A stretch of DNA of 64,000 nt, from NCBI GenBank assembly GCA_963625685.1, contig CAVFTR010000001.1, forward strand, positions 434,001-498,000. Reading direction: 5' to 3'. The stretch is from F23-B02 sp963625685. GTDB lineage: Bacteria > Bacillota > Clostridia > Oscillospirales > Oscillospiraceae. This document shows positions 28,071 through 36,395 of this stretch, one piece after another. The notes under the pieces were generated by a model. The model made no database searches. It was not told the DNA's origin and worked only from the letters and a program-made list of their open reading frames with translations. The first letter of the stretch is position 1, and each line of letters starts with the position of its first letter. The position numbers were made by a program, and so were the translations under genes.

Positions 28071-31027
28071 CTATCTCGCCGCTGACGGAATTATCCTTGA
28101 GGGCATAAGCCTTACCATCGACCTCAGCCGTTACGGTGTAGCCCGTGGTGGTCTCGGTAACGGTGTACTTGGTGCCGGCGGGGAGAGTGAAGGTCTTGGT
28201 ATCGCCTGCCTTGAGCTTGAAGTTATTATCTTGATACACCAGGTTGCCTGTGTTAACATTCGGGTCCACAGCAGTTGCGCTGTTAGGATCGATGGTGGTT
28301 CCTGTCGGAACAGTCAGCTTGAACTCATAGTCCTTCGTCGCGCTCGCGATGCCGGAGACGGTCTTCTTGACGGTCAGCGTGCCGGTCTTGGTCTTGTTGT
28401 TGAAAACGGGAATTTCGCCGACTATTTTATTGGTGCAATCCTCGTCGGTGTAGTAGCTTACTTCCGAGCTGTACGTTTTAGTATTACTATTATAGGAAAC
28501 TTCAACCTTGACATAGTACTGAGCTGTGTCATAGTCTATGTTGCCAGCATCAGCAGGTATTACCTCGCTCAGCTTGTAGCGGTAAGTTCCTCTACTTTCA
28601 TAAGGTATATTGAAGACAGCATAGCCGTTTACATTGTTTTTTTCTACGCTTTTAGTAGTATCCCCCTGATTCAAGCCTTCCAGTTTGAAACTGAATTGTT
28701 CGGCAGCGGGGGTCTTTCCGTCCAGCAGCTTTTTGGCGGCAATAGTTGCAACTGCGGCCTTGTAGATGGTCAGCTTGCCGGCTGTCAGGGTTATTTCATA
28801 GTTGTCGGTAACATTTTTGCCTTCGGCATCTGTTATCGTTATTTTATCGCCAGCATCGGTATAAAACGCGCCGTTGTAAACACCCGGTTCTATGCCGCTT
28901 GCAGAGTATATCGCCGTTTCACCAAGGTCGACGCTATGACCTTTAACTAGGTCTGTTTCTGCCGCTGGTACAATCACAACATCTGTATCAGAAATGTTAT
29001 CAACCGTTATCTGGTCGCCGGTATACTTTCTCGTGACATCGGATGCAGTGATGGTCACCGGGCGCTTGGTGATCTCGATGGTGTACTCGGAGGTAACATC
29101 AGCATAGTTGTCCTTGATCGCCTTTACCTTGACGGTCGTTGTACCGACGTCGGTCCTCGTCGGTGCGGTATCCACCCAAGTTGCGCCGCCGTCGGTGCTG
29201 TACTTTATCGTTGCGCCGTCAGTCGCCGTCACGGTGCCGCCATGCTCCTGGCCGTCGTATACTCCTTTATAGTCTGTTGCGGTCACGGCCAGGTCAGTGG
29301 CAGGCTTGATCTTCAAGGTCATGGTGCCTTTGCCGTTGGTAACGCCGCTTTTATACCCTGCGGTACCCTCATCATCGGTCACCTTGCAGGTGACGGTGTA
29401 GGTATAAGTACCTACAGCCGAATTGGTCATTACCGAATCATCGCTATTCCAAGTCCCGGTACCAGTACCAGCTTTGACGGTGTAAGTACCGACGACTGCA
29501 TCACCGCTTTTCACCTCATAGGCGATATTAACATACTGGTTTTTATTGTTGGCAGTCGTTAGACCATCCGACTGAAGCATTTTTTCAAATGCAGCTTTGA
29601 CATCAAAGCCGGTTTCGTCATAGGTCTTTTTATCGGTATAGCTGCAGGTGAAGCCGTTGGTGATGTCCACAGGGATGCTGGGGTCCTCGACATCGGCGTA
29701 TTTGTCTTCGCCGAGCTTGATATATGCTCCGCTGTTGCTGGGCTGAGTGCCGCCGTAGGTCTTCTCGCGGTCGACCGTGATGGTGAACTCAACGATCAGC
29801 TTTTTGCCGTAGTTGTCGGCATCATTGGGGTGCGCGGTCTTCGACACGTAGTTTGCGCTGTAGTCAAAGCCGGAGACTGTAACTGCTCCGTTTTGATCAA
29901 TATTAACCGTTGCTCCGGTATATTCAGTGCGTTCACCGAAGTCCGTACCGTCATAAGCCGCAGTGTAAACCTTAACGTCCGTAGTATTTTCAGGGGCTTT
30001 AAAGTTCGACGCGACAACATCGGTCAGTACGGCAGAGCTGTCGAGGGTCACGTCGGGCTTACCCTCGGCCTGGCCAATCGTTTTGAACGCATCGATCAGG
30101 GCTTGTTCGCTGCTCACATGCATGTAATAGGTGTCAGCGGCTTTGTCGTTGCCTTTGGTCATGCTCTCCGCCGAGGGATAGTTCGACGAGACATAGTTCA
30201 TGTAAGTGTCAACACTTCCTGTCTTGTCGCCGCTGCTGAAAACGCCAATGGTGTACACCGTCGCGCTGTAGCTGCTGCCCTTGAGGGTCTTGGCAGCGGA
30301 GATCGCGCCGTTGGCGATTGCTGTGCTAAAGCCTGGTTCATTTTGTTTACCGGTGGCGGGCACACCGTCGGTGAACATGATGACAACTCGTCTGTTGCCG
30401 GTTTTTCCACTTTCATCATCTGCTTTTTTTATATTTTTGAAAGCCTGTTCAGCCGTCTCCAGTCCTGCATCGGAATTTGTGCCGCGACTTGTGGTGAGAG
30501 CAGTAACGGTGTTTTTCAGTGTCGTGCTATTATCGCTGACTTTAACGAGATCTTTTTCAATTTTCGCAGAACCGTTGAACGAAACGATGCCTATCCGGCT
30601 GTCCGGCGAGCTCTCGGCCATCTGTCCAATAAAGCTTTTGACAGCGTTCTTCAATGCAGCGAGACGAGTTATGGATCTGCCGCCAGAAGAGGTGATGTTA
30701 TTTTTCTCATCACTCATCGAGGAGGACGTATCGAGGACGAGGACAATGTCAACGGGAGTTACCTTGCCCTGAGTTACCGTACCCGTGACGTACTGCTCGA
30801 GCGTCACCTTGTAGGTGTCGTCATCCGTCCGCGTGACGGTCTTGGTCATCTTGACGCCTTTGTTTAATGTATCTTCTTTTTTAACGGAAAACGTAGTATG
30901 TTTTTCAGACGACCCCCCCCTCATTTACAGTATTTGGTTCTTCGGTGGCAAATACTGAGAAGGGGAGGAGAGTGAAGATCATGCAGATGCACATCAGAAG
31001 CGCAAGTCCGCGTTTTCTTACATTCAT
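26800..31027 (-). CDS. Surface protein B: VWA / pilin-like / SLH adhesin, frame broken at a G8 tract
   Basis: The ATG at 31027 (AAGGAGGAAATAACA before it) opens the signal peptide MNVRKRGLALLMCICMIFTL plus seven residues, one substitution away from gene A. That frame ends 40 codons on, just past eight G residues (30913-30920). The roughly 1370-residue body is in the next frame; seven G would join them. The body starts with a von Willebrand A domain with a full MIDAS (VLVLDTSSSMS, then SRGTNSDAG and MFTDGVP). It continues with Ig-like/MBG repeats, a Spy0128/FctA-type pilin isopeptide domain (FSFKLEGLNQGDTTKSVEKN to YYVKVEVSYN), a DUF5979-like domain and three SLH domains identical to gene A. 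It is probably a wall-bound adhesin. An internal ATG at 30924 could give a signal-less product. Confidence 0.82.
30913..30920 (-). repeat. Homopolymeric G8 tract (phase-switch candidate, gene B)
   Basis: Eight consecutive G on the coding strand lie about ten codons after the signal peptide. Seven restore one continuous frame from signal peptide to SLH domains. Confidence 0.85.
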
Positions 31028-31046
31028 TGTTATTTCCTCCTTAAAT

Positions 31047-31101
31047 AAAAAAACTTCCGCCCGTGGCAGCTTCCATTTTTGTTATTTGCTGCCAGCCGGG
31101 C
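31047..31101 (-). promoter_or_regulatory. Hairpin and T run in the 5' leader of surface protein gene B
   Basis: Between promoter and ribosome site, GCCCG-GC-TGGCAGC (31101-31088) can pair with GCTGCCA-CGGGC (31070-31059), and seven T follow after a five-base gap. It resembles a leaky leader terminator or an mRNA-stabilising hairpin. The gap before the T run makes termination uncertain. Confidence 0.4.
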
Positions 31102-31121
31102 ATGCTTACTTTGGTGGCCTC

Positions 31122-31150
31122 ATTGTACTTGATATGCGCGGGAATTTCAA
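31122..31150 (-). promoter_or_regulatory. Promoter of surface protein gene B
   Basis: On the minus strand TTGAAA and TACAAT are separated by 17 bases, a strong sigma-A match. The start codon lies about 95 bases further on, leaving a substantial leader. Confidence 0.75.
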
Positions 31151-31269
31151 TAGCTTTTCGCATATTTTGTGAAATTTTTTTGACATGTGCATATATGTTG
31201 TATAATTTGAAGTATTTTTTGTTCGATTTTGGACGATTCGCCGCGTTTTGTATGGTCTGCGGGGGAAGG

Positions 31270-31741
31270 CAACCCCTCAGTCAGCCTGCGGCTGACAGCT
31301 CCCCTTACACAGGGGAGCCAAGGTGCATGGCTTTCGCTGCGGCGAAGATTATGCAACCCCTCAGTCGGCTGCGCCGACAGCTCCCCTTACACAGGGGAGC
31401 CAAGGAGAGTGCGGCAGTAGTCGGGCGCGATCGCCTCCCCTGTGTAAGGGGAGGTGGGTCGGTCACGAAGTGAACGAGCCGGTGGGGTTGTCTGTCATGT
31501 TCCGCCGCGCAGAGGCGACAACCCCTCAGTCAGCCTGCGGCCGACAGCTCCCCTTACACAGGGGAGCCAATGGGGAGCTGCGGCAGTTATCGGGCGCGAT
31601 CGCCTCCCCTGTGTAAGGGGAGGTGGGTCGGTCACGAAGTGAACGAGCCGGTGGGGTTGTCTGTCATGTTTCGCCGCGCAGAGGCGGCAACCCCTCAGTC
31701 AGCCTGCGGCTGACAGCTCCCCTTACACAGGGGAGCCAAGG
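31270..31741. repeat. Array of six palindromic intergenic repeats (REP/BIME-like)
   Basis: Forward units lie at 31270-31323, 31354-31405, 31519-31570 and 31688-31741; inverted units lie at 31434-31491 and 31603-31660. Each unit contains two hairpins: a variable-loop one (tcagcctgcggctga type) and ctccccttacacaggggag. Units 3+4 and 5+6 form a composite tandem repeat of 169 bases with a few substitutions. Short frames read across it are not real genes. Confidence 0.9.
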
Positions 31742-31744
31742 TGC

Positions 31745-32110
31745 TCAACGAGCGCCAAGGCGGGTCCTTACTACATTATCTATGGTCTCACACACGCCGA
31801 AGAAGTTAGACGTGACTTCGCTGTTCGGTATGCGGAGAACCATCAGGCCGTACTGCTCAAGGTACGCCGTGCGCTCTGCGTCGCGTTCGAGCGCTTCGGG
31901 CTCAAAATGCTGCGAGCCGTCCAGCTCAAGCACAAGCTGTGCCTCGGCGCAGTAAAAATCAACTATATAATTGCCTATCACCTTCTGACGACGGAATCTC
32001 ACATCATAGAAGCGCAAAAACTCATGCCACAGACGGCGCTCCTCTTTGGTCATGCGCTTGCGGAGCGCTCTTGCCATCGGCAGGAGTTTTTTGTTTTGCT
32101 TGTAGTCCAT
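31745..32110 (-). CDS. DUF559 (Vsr-like endonuclease fold) protein
   Basis: This 121-residue protein matches the DUF559 family: RALRKRMTKEERRLWHEFLR, then FRRQKVIGNYIVDFYCAEAQLVLELDGSQH, with the Asp/Glu residues of a restriction-endonuclease-like active site (VDFYC, ELDGSQH). Members resemble the Vsr mismatch endonuclease, but their function is unknown. AGGAG lies five bases before the ATG, and the gene follows the O-antigen-ligase-like gene by 15 bases, so it may share the transcript. It directly abuts the palindromic repeat array. Confidence 0.85.
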   Translation of the reverse strand: MDYKQNKKLLPMARALRKRMTKEERRLWHEFLRFYDVRFRRQKVIGNYIVDFYCAEAQLVLELDGSQHFEPEALERDAERTAYLEQYGLMVLRIPNSEVTSNFFGVCETIDNVVRTRLGAR

Positions 32111-32125
32111 GCGTTCTCCTTTCTG

Positions 32126-33457
32126 CTACGCCGGCTGCTCGAGAATCGAGAACATCAGGGTCAGGAGGGCGAGCTCGGGGAAGGGACAGAATATGCCGGG
32201 GTTCGTCATGCTCATCATCAGAAGACCGAGGTAGGACAGGCCGGCGGAGACGGCCGCCGCGCTGCGCCGCGCTCGCCACAGCAGCCGGAGCCGCGAGACG
32301 AGCATCCAGGCGTAGGCCCCGACGCCCAGAAGGCCCATAGAGCTTATGATCTGGATAAGCGCGTTGTGGTAGAACACCATGCAGCCGGGCACGAAGGCCT
32401 TGAATATCTCAAGGTCGCGCGTGCTGCCGATGCCGATGCCGAGCAGCGGGTGGGACAGGAAATTTTCAATGCCGCGGCGCATGAACTCAAGGCGCGTGCG
32501 GTCGCCGACGACGGCGCTGTCCATGCGCGAGGCGTAAAGCTGCGGTACGAGCGTGACGGCGGCGATGAGCGCCAGCAGCGCCGATGCGCCGAACAGCCAC
32601 TTGTACAGGCGGCGGCTGCGGGGCTTGCTTATATATATGTATACGGCGCACAGGAGCATCAGCGCCCCGCCGAACAGCAGCCCCGAGCGCGAGCCGGTCA
32701 GCACCATCGCAAGGTACATCAGCGCCATGCCGATCAGGTACAGGTCGCTGCGGCGCACGAGGATGCAGCCGGAGGGCAGGCACATGAGCAGCAGCGTCGT
32801 GAGGTAGTTGCGCGGCTTGTAGAACAGCACGCTCCCGCTTTCGAGGAAGCGGCCGAGGTTCTGCGCGTAGAAGGTGAATATGACGACGACGAACAGCAGC
32901 CCCGCCGCGTACACGGTCTGCGCAAGACGCTGCGCTCTGTCGTAGCCGCGGCGGTTCTCGAGCCGCGAGCGGAAAATGAGGTACATCAGCAGCTGGCCGA
33001 GGCCGAGCGCGAGCATGTAGTACCGGCTGATGGGCTTGAGGTAGTCGCTCGCCGTTACCGTTCCCGCGCCGCCGAGGATGAGCGCCAGCGTCACCGCGAT
33101 ATACGGGAGCGTGAGGCGGCCGGGCGCGAGCCTGCGGCGGTAGTATATGAGGTTGAAGATGAGCGCTGCGGAAAACGGCACGATCGCATACAGCATGTAC
33201 GGCACGAGGCGTGAGTAGTCGCTGTAGTACTCGACGGATATCTGCAGCACGAAGCAGACCGGCGCGGTGATGGACATGAGGTCGTCGCAGAATACGAGCA
33301 TCAGCACCGCGACGAGCACCAGCAGGCACATTCCCTCAAAGGAGCTGCGCGTCACCGTCGCGGCGGCGGACAGTATAAACAGCGCCGGCAGATAGTATCT
33401 GCTGTTCCACGCGGCGTCCGCCGCGCTCCGGCATTTTCGGAATAGTGTTCTAAGCAT
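32126..33457 (-). CDS. O-antigen ligase/polymerase-like membrane protein
   Basis: This protein of about 443 residues has ten or more hydrophobic segments and the Wzy_C-type pattern: GSRSGLLFGGALML, a large loop with GDRTRLEFMRRGIENFLSHPLLGIGIGS and FYHNALIQ. Such proteins transfer or polymerise glycans at the outer face of the membrane. The ATG at 33457 lies within the last codons of the histidine kinase gene, so it is translationally coupled to it. No glycosyltransferase or flippase genes surround it, so its glycan is unknown. Confidence 0.75.
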   Translation of the reverse strand: MLRTLFRKCRSAADAAWNSRYYLPALFILSAAATVTRSSFEGMCLLVLVAVLMLVFCDDLMSITAPVCFVLQISVEYYSDYSRLVPYMLYAIVPFSAALIFNLIYYRRRLAPGRLTLPYIAVTLALILGGAGTVTASDYLKPISRYYMLALGLGQLLMYLIFRSRLENRRGYDRAQRLAQTVYAAGLLFVVVIFTFYAQNLGRFLESGSVLFYKPRNYLTTLLLMCLPSGCILVRRSDLYLIGMALMYLAMVLTGSRSGLLFGGALMLLCAVYIYISKPRSRRLYKWLFGASALLALIAAVTLVPQLYASRMDSAVVGDRTRLEFMRRGIENFLSHPLLGIGIGSTRDLEIFKAFVPGCMVFYHNALIQIISSMGLLGVGAYAWMLVSRLRLLWRARRSAAAVSAGLSYLGLLMMSMTNPGIFCPFPELALLTLMFSILEQPA

Positions 33458-36395
33458 GTGTACCTCGCTGGTTTTCAAATATGCCGACGAGCTTGGCGTA
33501 AAGCTCATCGGGCTTTACGGGCTTGATGACGCAGCCGGAGAAGTCGCGGAGCGCTCCCCCCTGCTCGTTTATGAAGGCGTCGGCCGTCATCGCAAGTATG
33601 GGCACGGCGGCAGCGTCGCGCCTGCCGGAGGCGCGGATCCGGGCCGCGGCCTCGATGCCGTTCATCTCGGGCATCTGGATGTCCATGAGTATGCAGTCAT
33701 AATAACAGTCGGGTCCGGAGCGGAAAAGTTCCACCGCTTCCCTGCCGTTTTCCGCGCAGTCGACCTGCGCGCCGTGCCGCTCGAGCAGGCGGCAGGTGAT
33801 GGCGGTGTTTATCGCAACGTCGTCGACGACCATGATGCGCCGTCCGTTTATCGCCGAGCAGTCGACGCTCTGCGTCTGTCTGACGGCGGGGCTTCCGAGC
33901 GAGTACGGGATATCGACGAAAAATGTCGTTCCGGAGCCCCGTCTGCTTCTGACGGATATCGTGCCGCCCTGGAGGTCCACCATGCTCTTGCAGATGGCCA
34001 TGCCCAGGCCGCTTCCGGCAGCTCTGCCGCCGGCGGAGTTCTGCTCCTGCGTGTACGGCTCGAAGAGGTGGCCGATGAAGTCCTCGCTTATGCCGACGCC
34101 GGTGTCGGATACCTCGAGGTGCAGGATGCTCGAGCTCTCGTCCATCAGCTTCTGCGAGGCGAGCAGCCTCACGCTGCCCCCGGCCTTTGTAAATTTATTT
34201 GCGTTTGACAGGAGGTTATTTAGTATCTTGCGCAGGGACAGCTCGTCGCCGAGGACGTCGGGGCGGATGAGTCCGCCGGTGTCGATGGTGAATCTGACGC
34301 CCTTGCCGCTCATCGTGGCGCTGAACACGGAGTATACCTCGTCGAGCACGGCGGATATGTCGAAGGGCTTTGTGCTTATCTCGTATCTGCTGCTTTCTAT
34401 CTTGCTCATGTCCATGATGTTGTTGAGCAGGCTCAGCAGGTACTGCGAGGACTGGTCGATCTGGTTGAGATAGCCGCGCAGCTCGTCGTCGCGCCCCTCG
34501 CCGATCATCTCGCGGGCAAGGTATGTGAGCCCCGCGATCGAGTTCATGGGCGTGCGTATCTCGTGCGACATGTGCGAGAGGAACTCTCCCTTGGCGCGGC
34601 TGGAGTCCTGCGCCAGCTCCACGGAGTTTCGCAGCAGCAGCTGCGCCTCGATATCCTGCGTGATATCGGTCGCGACGCAGACGTAGTGCGTCCTTATCCC
34701 GCCCGTTACGATGGGCGAGAATGCGCATCTGAGCGTGATGTCCCTGCCGTCGCCGGTCCTGAACGGGATATCCGCCGTGCAGCCGTCGCCGCCGTCCGGG
34801 CGCGTGAGCGTTTCGACTATCCTGTCCGACGTCGCGGCGTCTACATTCTCGCGCAGCGTCTGTATGGCCGAGCGCTCGGCAAAATAGCTCTGCGGCAGAC
34901 CCAGCACTCTTTCGGTGTTGGCGCTGACAAAGCAGTATCTGCTCTCGTTTCTCGGCTTTATCAGAATGACGTTCGGGATGAACGCCGTCATGCTCGAAAA
35001 CAGATGCTCGCGCTCGGCGACCTGCTTGTAGAGCGCCGCGTTTTTTATCGCGATGGACGCTATCGCCGAGACTGTGCTCAAAAACGAAAAATCGGCATAG
35101 GTGTAGCTCACGCCCTTTTCCTTTTCCGCCAGCAGCAGAAGGCCGACGACGCTGCCGCCGTCCTTGAGCGCGCAGATGCAGGATATGCCGTAATCCGAGA
35201 AAAGCTCCTTTTCCGTGCCCCACATGGATTTGTACAGCGGGTCGGCTTCAAATTCCTTTATGATTATATGGCTTCTGCCGGAGCTGTCCTCCTCAAAATA
35301 TTTCACGCAGGGGTGGTCGGCCGCTATCGTGAACGAGGCAGGCTTTAACGGCATCGCGCTGCACACGGGGACGTATCGGCCGTTTTGCAGCAGGCAGATA
35401 TACAGCTGGTCTACGCGCACTCCGGCCCTTATGACCTTGACGGTCTGGCGCAGTATGCTGTCGATATCCAGGGTCTTCGACACGCTGTCGCTGTATTTTT
35501 TTATGCGGCCGCTCTGCTGCTCCTCGTCGGAGAATATCGACATGAGAAGCTTGCGGAAGCAGGCTATGAGCCCGAACAGGATAAGGGCCAGAAAAAGAAA
35601 GGCCTCGACGTCGGGGTCCCCGAGGTGTCCGCCGATCCTCTCGAACAGCGCGTCTATCTTTCGGAAAAACAGCGCCGCTATGCCGACGCACAGGACCGTC
35701 GACACGAGCATGAGTATGCTGCTTGAAATGACCGGCGTTATGTTGAACATCCGGCGCTTATACAGCGAGCGGATAAACAGCACCGCGAAGGCAAGGCCGA
35801 ACAGCGTATCCCAGGGGAAGGTATTCCCCGGGAGTATCTGCACGATGTTGCCGAAGGCCATGAGGAAGCAGCCGATGATGAGCTCCGCGACGCCGGGCGC
35901 TTTTCTGCCCTTGGCGTCGACTATCCTGCGGAAGAGCTTTATGATCGAGCCGACGATGAGCATGAAAAACAGCGTCGGTATGCATATCCTCCAGTCCATC
36001 GAATAGGTGTACACCGTCATGCCGCTGCTGCTCACAGACAGCGTGGGCGGCGCGAGGAAAAAGCCAGTCGCCGATACGGCGAGTATGACTATCGTGCCGA
36101 TAAACCATATGACGCGCTCGCGGCTGTCTTTTATGTTCGCGAACTGATAGACGTAGTTATACACAAGAAAGGCGATCGAGAACAGCGCCAGCAGCGATAC
36201 ATAGTACCAGAATTGATAGCTCGGAAAAACGTTCAGGCGCATGAACACCGTTCCGCCCGTCCACAGCGCGAGGTCTCCAAGCAGGAAAAGCCATGCGCGT
36301 ATCTCACGGCTGCGCTCTGCCGCGAAAAAGGCCACGAACATGAGCGCAAAGCACAGAAACGCCGCGATATTTACATATATATAGGATACGTTCAT
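33450..36395 (-). CDS. Hybrid sensor histidine kinase with 7TM, GAF, PAS and receiver domains
   Basis: This 981-residue kinase starts with seven to nine membrane segments (about 1-280) of the histidine-kinase N-terminal 7TM type. A GAF domain (about 310-450) and a PAS domain (about 465-590) follow, then the HisKA helix with His611 in SHMSHEIRTPMNS. The ATP domain (NLLSNANKFT, DTGVGISEDFIGHLFEPYTQ, GSGLGMAICKSMV) precedes a C-terminal receiver with Asp905 (CILMDIQMPEMNG). A separate HPt protein and response regulator are encoded upstream in the same operon, so phosphate can pass H611 to D905 to HPt His62 to regulator Asp56. The signal is unknown. Its start overlaps the GH3-like gene stop by four bases. 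Confidence 0.92.
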   Translation of the reverse strand: MNVSYIYVNIAAFLCFALMFVAFFAAERSREIRAWLFLLGDLALWTGGTVFMRLNVFPSYQFWYYVSLLALFSIAFLVYNYVYQFANIKDSRERVIWFIGTIVILAVSATGFFLAPPTLSVSSSGMTVYTYSMDWRICIPTLFFMLIVGSIIKLFRRIVDAKGRKAPGVAELIIGCFLMAFGNIVQILPGNTFPWDTLFGLAFAVLFIRSLYKRRMFNITPVISSSILMLVSTVLCVGIAALFFRKIDALFERIGGHLGDPDVEAFLFLALILFGLIACFRKLLMSIFSDEEQQSGRIKKYSDSVSKTLDIDSILRQTVKVIRAGVRVDQLYICLLQNGRYVPVCSAMPLKPASFTIAADHPCVKYFEEDSSGRSHIIIKEFEADPLYKSMWGTEKELFSDYGISCICALKDGGSVVGLLLLAEKEKGVSYTYADFSFLSTVSAIASIAIKNAALYKQVAEREHLFSSMTAFIPNVILIKPRNESRYCFVSANTERVLGLPQSYFAERSAIQTLRENVDAATSDRIVETLTRPDGGDGCTADIPFRTGDGRDITLRCAFSPIVTGGIRTHYVCVATDITQDIEAQLLLRNSVELAQDSSRAKGEFLSHMSHEIRTPMNSIAGLTYLAREMIGEGRDDELRGYLNQIDQSSQYLLSLLNNIMDMSKIESSRYEISTKPFDISAVLDEVYSVFSATMSGKGVRFTIDTGGLIRPDVLGDELSLRKILNNLLSNANKFTKAGGSVRLLASQKLMDESSSILHLEVSDTGVGISEDFIGHLFEPYTQEQNSAGGRAAGSGLGMAICKSMVDLQGGTISVRSRRGSGTTFFVDIPYSLGSPAVRQTQSVDCSAINGRRIMVVDDVAINTAITCRLLERHGAQVDCAENGREAVELFRSGPDCYYDCILMDIQMPEMNGIEAAARIRASGRRDAAAVPILAMTADAFINEQGGALRDFSGCVIKPVKPDELYAKLVGIFENQRGTHA

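Noticed and set aside
31270..31741. Possible CRISPR array
   Set aside because: Units occur in both orientations, have unequal gaps that repeat among themselves, and no cas genes are present. It fits intergenic palindromes.
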